Source: Minisyncoccota bacterium
GTDB taxonomy: Bacteria; Patescibacteriota; Minisyncoccia; UBA6257; 1-14-0-10-40-38
DNA: 10,204 nt
Reading direction: 5' to 3'
NCBI GenBank assembly: GCA_009694925.1
Contig: SIBX01000023.1
Span: 1-10,204 of the forward strand
Part shown: positions 5,482 to 10,204 of the stretch, in pieces
How positions within the stretch are numbered: the stretch's first letter is position 1
How the letters are laid out: each line of letters opens with the position of its first letter
The notes under the pieces: model-generated
Seen by the model: the letters and a program-made list of their open reading frames with translations, nothing else
Told to the model about the DNA's origin: nothing
Database searches by the model: none
Program-made: the position numbers and the translations under genes

Positions 5482-6597
5482 ATGAAATTTTTAAGTGAAC
5501 AAAATAAAGAAATTTTTAAAGGGAGAACTGTGTTATTGAGGGTTGATTATAATATAGATGCAGGAGAATCGTCCTTTAGGATAGATGCGAGCATCCCTTC
5601 TATAAAATTTCTTCTAGATGCTGGATCTAAAATAGTTATCTTAACTCATAAGGGGAGGCCAAAACCGATTACGGACTCTGTGACGGCAAGAGAAGATATT
5701 GCTAATTTTTCTTTAGAAAAGACGGTTGCCGTCTTGGAAAGAAAAATAATAAAGAAAATAAAATTTGTAAATTTCGCCGATATTAAAACAATTACTAAAA
5801 TAGTTAAAGAAGAAACTTCTAGTATTATTATGCTGGAAAATTTAAGATTTTTTGACGGCGAAGATAGCGGAGCTTTACAGTTTGGCAGATCGCTTGCGGG
5901 AATGGGTGAAATATTTATAAATGATGCATTTCCCGTTTCTCATAGAGAAAATGCTTCAATCTGCCAGATTCCGCAATTTATTACTAGTTTTGTTGGAATT
6001 CAGTTTGAAAAGGAAATAAAAAATTTGGATAAAATTTTAAAAAACCCGGAACGGCCATTCACTCTTATTTTAGGAGGAGCTAAGGCGTCGGACAAAATTC
6101 CTATGATAAATCATTTAATTGATAAACTGGATAATTGTCTTTTATCCGGTGTGCCTGGAAATACTTTTTTAAAGGCAAATGGAGAGGATATTAAAAAATC
6201 TGTATATGAGGAAGGAGAATTAATTGAGGCTAAAGAAATTATGAAGACAGGTAAAATTAAACCATTAGAAGATTTTGTTTGGGAGAATGATAATATATAC
6301 GATATTGGCCCAAAAACTATAGATAGTTTTTCTGCAATAATAAAAAATTCAAAAACTATTCTTTGGAATGGTCCTCTTGGTTATTTTGAAGAAGAAAAAT
6401 TTATGCAAGGATCTAAAAAAATAGCAGAAGCCATTATTGCATCTAAAGCATTTTCTATATTGGGAGGTGGAGAGACAACGGAAATGGTTGCTAAAATGAA
6501 ATTGCTAAATAAATTTTCTTTCGTTTCGACTGGCGGGGGAGCTATGCTTGAATATCTTTCTGGAAAAAGATTGCCTGGAATAGAGGTTTTAAAATAG
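5482..6597 (+). CDS. pgk: Phosphoglycerate kinase
   Basis: Glycolytic enzyme that converts 1,3-bisphosphoglycerate and ADP to 3-phosphoglycerate and ATP in the cytoplasm. At 371 residues it is shorter than the usual 390-415 but has both lobes. Substrate-site residues are kept: VDYN (21-24, usually VDFN), the catalytic R33 in FRIDASIPS, THKGRP with H56 and R59, ENLRF with R122, and SHREN with R155. The nucleotide lobe has GGAKASDK (198-205), ILWNGPLGYFE (293-303), GGGET (328-332, usually GGGDT) and STGGGAMLEYLSG (349-361) near the C-terminus. The ATG at 5482 has a purine-rich AAAGAAGAAAA stretch just upstream, the nearest thing to a ribosome binding site in the window. Its 3' end overlaps the convergent surface-protein gene by 9 bases. 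Confidence 0.95.
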   Translation: MKFLSEQNKEIFKGRTVLLRVDYNIDAGESSFRIDASIPSIKFLLDAGSKIVILTHKGRPKPITDSVTAREDIANFSLEKTVAVLERKIIKKIKFVNFADIKTITKIVKEETSSIIMLENLRFFDGEDSGALQFGRSLAGMGEIFINDAFPVSHRENASICQIPQFITSFVGIQFEKEIKNLDKILKNPERPFTLILGGAKASDKIPMINHLIDKLDNCLLSGVPGNTFLKANGEDIKKSVYEEGELIEAKEIMKTGKIKPLEDFVWENDNIYDIGPKTIDSFSAIIKNSKTILWNGPLGYFEEEKFMQGSKKIAEAIIASKAFSILGGGETTEMVAKMKLLNKFSFVSTGGGAMLEYLSGKRLPGIEVLK

Positions 6598-9309
6598 ATT
6601 AACAAAGAATAGAATTATCCTCTCCAATAAGGAGATAAAAGATGTCCAGAAGCCGATTTTTTCGGTTGGCCGAGTTGAAATAGGTGGAAATGTCTGCGGT
6701 GGTGTCGGAGGTACTGGCGGGGTTGGCTGTGGGGGCGTTGTTATTTTAAATGTTTTGGCGCTCGCGGTATTGGAATAACTAGATGAATTATTGCTGTTAT
6801 AAGAACGAACTCGGAAATAATATTTTTCATTGGAATCTAAGCCGCTAATTTTTTCTGAGGAAATGTTTGTTCCAACAGATTTATGGTCATTGAAAAGGAG
6901 GCCGTTGGTGCTTATCTGAATGGTGAAGCCGGCTTCGGTTGTGGCATTATCCTGCCATTCTAAATTAATTTCACTAGAAGAAAGCGTGGTTGCAGATAGA
7001 TTGCTTGGGGCAGATGGCGGAGGGGGAGGCGTGGTGGAAATTTTTATCATTTTAAATGATCTGGCAGCCATAGAATCTGCCAATGAAAAATCGCCAGAGA
7101 CAGAAAGCTTATATGTACTATTTTGGCCCTCCATATCATAAAGATAATATGTTGTGCCATTTTTTAGGCCGTAATCAGAAAAATTAAATCTGAATGAAAA
7201 ATCTTCTTTATTTTTTGACCAATTAATTAAATATATACCAAGTGATCCATCTTCTGCGCGCCAGACGGAATTTAATATTTTATCTATGTAAAGAGGATCG
7301 TTGGAATAAAATTTAGGGAAATAATCAGTTAAAGACCATATATTTTCCTTACTGGTCTTTGAAACTGTTAAATTTAATGGCCTTATTTTTTCTCCCCATT
7401 TTAAATAATCTTTAAAATCAACAAAATTTTTAATAATTTTCCCTATATATTGAAAAAGCGGGCGAGCTTCGGCGATGTTTTCCGGGTGATCGGGTATGAA
7501 TGGAGTATCTCCCCAGGACACTAATCCTGGCAGGGCGCCGGTTACTGCCGGGATAGCCCAGATATAATATCCAAATTCTTCCATAGATTTATCTCTTAGC
7601 GGATCTATGAGTGATGATGTTGTTTGGAGCTGATATTGATTATAAACAGTTTGATATATAGGAAGCATAAAGAAATCATCGCCGTCGGTGTTTAGGTTGC
7701 CTATAAAATTCCATTGCGAGAAATCAACTTGATTTATATGATCTTCGGATGCGTATTCTGAAGAGATGAAAATATTTGGAAATCTAGCCCTTGTTTCTTC
7801 CATAAATTTCATATGGCCTTTAACGTCGTAGTTTCCGCCGCCTTGAGTTGGCAGATTTTCATTATAATCATCTGTTGTTTCTCCTGAAATTACATCATAA
7901 TAAATTCCATCCCAGTTATCCTCTGCTCTTTTTTCCGATAAGCGATCTAGTGTTTCATTGCGAATATAGTCGTGATATAGGTTTATCTCGGCCATTTCTT
8001 TTCCTGGCGCCCAATCTTCTGGAGATGGAGTTGTGACTATTTTTCCGTCTAGACTCTTAAGAGCATATTGATCAATATTATTTTGATTATATTTATTAGA
8101 TTGATAGATATATTTTCCGGGCAACCAATACGGTCCAATATATCCATTATATGTTTTTGCCTTAGCTATTGCGTCTTTTAGTTTTGAATTTGGAGTTGTA
8201 ACATATGGAAAAATTTCTTCTGGGCCAACATTATAAATTCTACTCATTCCAACGAAAGAGTCCTCCTGCTTAAGCCCTATGAAATCTTTCCACATTTTAC
8301 CTCCTTCGGCTATTCCCATAGTGTTTTCATCTGAAAGAGGCCCTGTTTCGCATTCTGTGGTGTAACAATAACTAGAAATTATCCAGAAAGCGGCATCTTT
8401 TAGTGATTGTGGGGCCCTAAACTGCAATTTTCCTCTGGAGACAAATTTCTGATTTAATGCCCAAGATGAGTAATATTTTGAAGCATCATACCAATCACCC
8501 TCCATTACTGATACTTCTGTGACGTATTTTCCTGAAAAATCATTATTAAACGTTCCGTTATTTTCTGGAATATTTATAAATTTAAAATCTAAGCTTTTTT
8601 TGTCAGAATTTGGGCCAACTCTGTATTCTTTATTATAGCCTTCAGCGTCTTTGGTAGATAAATAAAGAATATTTTTTGAAACATCATCATAATAGGAAAA
8701 AAACTGCATAGAAGCGGTTGCTAAGTAATAACCTGGAGCGCGAAGAAGAACTTCTGAAATAGTCATCGGGCTGTGAGTTATTTTTCCGGCTAAATTTGGA
8801 AGAGTTAACACATCATTCTGTAATGGTGAAGCGTTTATAATAGGAAAATGAAACCTATGAATTAAATAGTCTGGAGCGTAAGATGTAACATCTAATAGCG
8901 ACCATTCTGTTTTATCGCCGACTAATTTTATTTGAGCATTAATATTAAATTTATTTTTATCATCAAAAGTAAAATCGCTCCAAGATATGTTGAGTGATTT
9001 ATTGTCTGAAGATTGAGAAACATTTAAAATGTAGGTTGATGGGGAGGATGGGTTATATTTAAATTCTTTTTTTGAAGAAACGTCATTTTTTAACTCCAGC
9101 TCCCAAATCTTATTTCTTTTTTCAAAATCAAATCTATAATTTGTTTTTTTATTCAAAATATAAGATAAATCAAATGTTTTATCTGTAGCTTCGAAAACAT
9201 ATACCACATTAGAGTTTTCTAAAAAAAATTCACCTGCTAGGGCTTTTTTTGAAAAAGGAAATATGAATATCGTTAATGTGATTAATAATATGAGTTTTTT
9301 ATTTGCCAT
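6589..9309 (-). CDS. Secreted DUF6259-like glycosidase-fold protein with fn3 domain and C-terminal anchor
   Basis: Large predicted surface protein of 906 residues. A signal peptide occupies residues 1-25 (MANKK, a hydrophobic run, cleavage after KKALA). A beta-rich N-terminal region (about 26-290) precedes a TIM-barrel-like region (about 300-630) resembling DUF6259 and related glycosidase families: WDGIYYDV (466-473), GGGNYDVKGHMKF, then IFISSEYAS (513-521). By analogy with such barrels, D472 and E518 are candidate catalytic acids; this is inference. A beta-domain (about 640-757) follows, then PPPPP, one fibronectin type III domain (about 766-855), a proline-rich linker (859-876), and a hydrophobic C-terminal helix (about 887-906). 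The only cysteines are C315 and C320. The role is probably cell-surface carbohydrate binding or cleavage, substrate unknown. There is no Shine-Dalgarno; a TATAAT (9346-9341, minus) lies 31 bases upstream. Confidence 0.82.
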   Translation of the reverse strand: MANKKLILLITLTIFIFPFSKKALAGEFFLENSNVVYVFEATDKTFDLSYILNKKTNYRFDFEKRNKIWELELKNDVSSKKEFKYNPSSPSTYILNVSQSSDNKSLNISWSDFTFDDKNKFNINAQIKLVGDKTEWSLLDVTSYAPDYLIHRFHFPIINASPLQNDVLTLPNLAGKITHSPMTISEVLLRAPGYYLATASMQFFSYYDDVSKNILYLSTKDAEGYNKEYRVGPNSDKKSLDFKFINIPENNGTFNNDFSGKYVTEVSVMEGDWYDASKYYSSWALNQKFVSRGKLQFRAPQSLKDAAFWIISSYCYTTECETGPLSDENTMGIAEGGKMWKDFIGLKQEDSFVGMSRIYNVGPEEIFPYVTTPNSKLKDAIAKAKTYNGYIGPYWLPGKYIYQSNKYNQNNIDQYALKSLDGKIVTTPSPEDWAPGKEMAEINLYHDYIRNETLDRLSEKRAEDNWDGIYYDVISGETTDDYNENLPTQGGGNYDVKGHMKFMEETRARFPNIFISSEYASEDHINQVDFSQWNFIGNLNTDGDDFFMLPIYQTVYNQYQLQTTSSLIDPLRDKSMEEFGYYIWAIPAVTGALPGLVSWGDTPFIPDHPENIAEARPLFQYIGKIIKNFVDFKDYLKWGEKIRPLNLTVSKTSKENIWSLTDYFPKFYSNDPLYIDKILNSVWRAEDGSLGIYLINWSKNKEDFSFRFNFSDYGLKNGTTYYLYDMEGQNSTYKLSVSGDFSLADSMAARSFKMIKISTTPPPPPSAPSNLSATTLSSSEINLEWQDNATTEAGFTIQISTNGLLFNDHKSVGTNISSEKISGLDSNEKYYFRVRSYNSNNSSSYSNTASAKTFKITTPPQPTPPVPPTPPQTFPPISTRPTEKIGFWTSFISLLERIILFFVNLF

Positions 9310-9340
9310 ATTTATTTAACGTTTTAATTAAGGATTTGTG

Positions 9341-9346
9341 ATTATA
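9341..9346 (-). promoter_or_regulatory. Candidate -10 box for the surface-protein gene
   Basis: A perfect TATAAT on the minus strand, 31 bases before the ATG at 9309. At the usual spacing the -35 region falls inside the upstream terminator stem and has no recognisable -35 match, so only the -10 box is supported. The terminator between this gene and the upstream tRNA-binding gene implies that the surface protein needs its own promoter about here. Confidence 0.35.
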
Positions 9347-9357
9347 TAATAACATTA

Positions 9358-9394
9358 AAAAAAACCGCTTGTCATAGAAACGAGCGGTTTTTTT
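9358..9394 (-). terminator. Strong bidirectional intrinsic terminator
   Basis: Positions 9358-9372 (seven A then CCGCTTGT) pair with 9380-9394 (ACGAGCGG then seven T) over 15 pairs with one G-U, leaving a 7-base loop CATAGAA. It starts two bases after the stop of the minus-strand tRNA-binding gene, for which it gives a GC stem followed by eight T. The A-tract/T-tract symmetry would also let it stop plus-strand transcripts. Confidence 0.9.
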
Positions 9395-9395
9395 A

Positions 9396-9728
9396 TTAAC
9401 TTATTTTAGACCCTGGCTTCATTTTTTTATATGTTTTCAGGAGCGCTAGCTTTTCTCCATTACTGGAAGCTAATAACATTCCTTGGCTTTCTAGGCCCAT
9501 CATCGTTCTTGGCTCTAGGTTTATTATGGCAACAACCTGTTTTCCAATTAAATCTTCTGGGGAGTAGTGTTTTGCGATGCCGGATAAAATTTGACGAGGC
9601 GAATTTTCAACTTCGGCGCCAAAATCAACTTTCAGCTTCAAAAGCTTTTCAGAACCTTCAACTTTTTCTGCCTCTAAAATTGTGCCAATTCTTAGATCTA
9701 TTTTCTGAAAGTCGTCAATTTTTATCAT
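9396..9728 (-). CDS. Stand-alone tRNA-binding OB-fold protein (MetRS beta / C-terminal domain type)
   Basis: The 110-residue product is a complete tRNA-binding domain of the EMAPII/Trbp111/MetRS-C-terminal family. Signatures are IDDFQKIDLRIGTI (4-17), AEKVEGSEKLLKLKVDFG (20-37), RQILSGIAKHY (45-55), PEDLIGKQVV (57-66), NLEPRTMMGLESQGMLLA (70-87) and a final PGSKI (105-109). In longer MetRS proteins this is a C-terminal dimerisation and tRNA-binding extension; stand-alone copies are often annotated as methionine-tRNA ligase subunit beta. It probably assists a MetRS encoded elsewhere or acts as a general tRNA-binding dimer like Trbp111. The CsaA chaperone-like branch is a less likely alternative. 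The ATG at 9728 has a TATAAA 12 bases upstream and no Shine-Dalgarno. A strong terminator follows the stop. Confidence 0.9.
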   Translation of the reverse strand: MIKIDDFQKIDLRIGTILEAEKVEGSEKLLKLKVDFGAEVENSPRQILSGIAKHYSPEDLIGKQVVAIINLEPRTMMGLESQGMLLASSNGEKLALLKTYKKMKPGSKIS

Positions 9729-9747
9729 AGGAATTAATTATTTATAG

Positions 9748-9770
9748 ATCTTCGGGTCAAGCCCGAAGAT
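9748..9770. repeat. REP-like perfect palindrome, 9-bp arms
   Basis: ATCTTCGGG (9748-9756) and CCCGAAGAT (9762-9770) are exact inverse copies around TCAAG. The form (A/C)TTCGGGTCAAGCCCGAAG followed by ATGACA resembles short palindromes scattered between genes in several bacterial groups, including Patescibacteria and alphaproteobacteria, as far as I recall. It lies between the FKBP and tRNA-binding genes and is GC-richer than its surroundings. No U-run follows on either strand, so a mobile or structural repeat is preferred over a terminator. Confidence 0.6.
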
Positions 9771-9783
9771 GACAAGGGTAAAA

Positions 9784-10204
9784 TTATTTTACGCTAACTA
9801 ATTCAACTTCAAAGACTAGGGTTGAGTTGGCAGGAATTGTGCCAACCGACATTTCTCCATATCCTAAGGCTGCTGGTATTTCTAATTTTCTTTTTCCTCC
9901 AACTTTCATTCCCTGCACTCCTTCATCCCAACCTTTTATGACGCTTCCGGCACAAAGCTGAAACGAAAATGTTTGACCTCTGTCGTATGAGCTATCAAAT
10001 TTTGTGCCGTTTTTTAAAGTTCCTAAATAATTAACTTCAATATTTTTTCCACAAGAAGCGATTGCGCCTGTACCTATCTTTAAATCTTCTAATATTAATC
10101 CATTTGCTCTAACCTCTTTTTTTGGCATAGTATTTATTTCTGTTTTTTTAATAGTTTCAGGTTGAAGTTCTAAACTGATACCGTCTTTAATAATTTCTGA
10201 ACTA
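9784..10204 (-). CDS. FKBP-type peptidyl-prolyl cis-trans isomerase, 5' end beyond window
   Basis: Folding catalyst that isomerises Xaa-Pro bonds. Numbering from the internal ATG at 10128, the core (residues 10-114) shows VNYLGTLKNGTKFDSSYDRG (32-51), FSFQL (54-58), VIKGWDEGVQGMKVGGKRKL (63-82), IPAALGYGE (84-92), IPANSTLVFEVEL (98-110). Active-site residues Y34, F44, D45, V63, I64, W67 and Y90 are kept. The frame has no stop between 10128 and the right edge: 25 more codons encode a hydrophilic stretch, and no Shine-Dalgarno or promoter-like box precedes the ATG, so the true start is probably outside and the protein may have a linker plus signal or lipoprotein anchor, as many FKBPs of this group do. 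The alternative is a 114-residue cytoplasmic FKBP starting at 10128. Two cysteines (C26, C59) are unusual; C59 replaces the common glycine. Confidence 0.88.
   Translation of the reverse strand, partial: SSEIIKDGISLELQPETIKKTEINTMPKKEVRANGLILEDLKIGTGAIASCGKNIEVNYLGTLKNGTKFDSSYDRGQTFSFQLCAGSVIKGWDEGVQGMKVGGKRKLEIPAALGYGEMSVGTIPANSTLVFEVELVSVK

Noticed and set aside
6621..6635. Hairpin TCTCC-GGAGA downstream of pgk as its terminator
   Set aside because: The stem is only five pairs with no U-run after it, and it lies within the anchor codons of the convergent gene.
1..10204. Alternative genetic code (TGA as Gly, as in Gracilibacteria/SR1), suggested by the absence of TGA stops
   Set aside because: Long genes including the 906-residue one contain no in-frame TGA, so TGA is not used as a sense codon. 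Eleven stops without TGA are unremarkable in AT-rich DNA.

Overview
The window is AT-rich, gene-dense bacterial DNA with compact genes, gaps of a few bases inside operons and almost no Shine-Dalgarno sequences. The gene set (a short MscL, a membrane-anchored VKOR-type thioredoxin next to DsbB, LemA plus a TPM protein, stand-alone tRNA-binding and FKBP genes, and a large secreted glycosidase-like protein with fn3 and a C-terminal anchor) suggests a Candidate Phyla Radiation / Patescibacteria (Parcubacteria-like) genome. This is an inference from gene style; no marker gene here fixes the taxon. All complete genes read through under the standard code and end in TAA (9) or TAG (2).

Layout. Positions 1-1116 (-) hold the N-terminal 372 codons of elongation factor 4 (lepA), cut by the window edge. 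It diverges from a plus-strand block: mscL (1182-1481), a CxxC thioredoxin (1491-1871), a DsbB-family quinone-linked thiol oxidoreductase (1925-2473), lemA (2521-3075), a TPM-domain membrane protein (3080-4048), a DHH phosphoesterase (4084-4920), an RNase HI-like gene (4929-5339) and, after a structured 142-bp intergenic region, phosphoglycerate kinase (5482-6597). pgk converges on, and overlaps by 9 bp, a 906-residue secreted protein on the minus strand (6589-9309) with a DUF6259-like TIM-barrel glycosidase region, an fn3 domain, a proline-rich linker and a C-terminal hydrophobic anchor. Upstream of that gene on the same strand are a strong intrinsic terminator (9358-9394), a stand-alone tRNA-binding OB-fold gene (9396-9728), a REP-like palindrome (9748-9770) and an FKBP-type prolyl isomerase (9784 to the right edge) whose reading frame stays open to the edge.

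How the genes fit together. Much of the window concerns the cell envelope: pressure release (MscL), oxidative folding (thioredoxin + DsbB), LemA/TPM membrane proteins, a possible exported FKBP and a surface-anchored carbohydrate-active protein. The 906-residue protein has exactly two cysteines, a close C-x4-C pair, which makes it a plausible client of the thioredoxin/DsbB pair. DHH phosphoesterase plus RNase H form a small nucleic-acid turnover pair, and pgk is central glycolysis.

The main points beyond routine annotation are the TATAAT-like boxes 8-14 bases before several starts with no Shine-Dalgarno (possible leaderless mRNAs), an intrinsic-terminator-like hairpin inside the signal-peptide codons of the TPM gene, the nested inverted repeats before pgk, and the architecture of the 906-residue surface protein. 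I found no CRISPR array, transposase, tRNA or rRNA, and no stretch over 300 bases lacks a gene.
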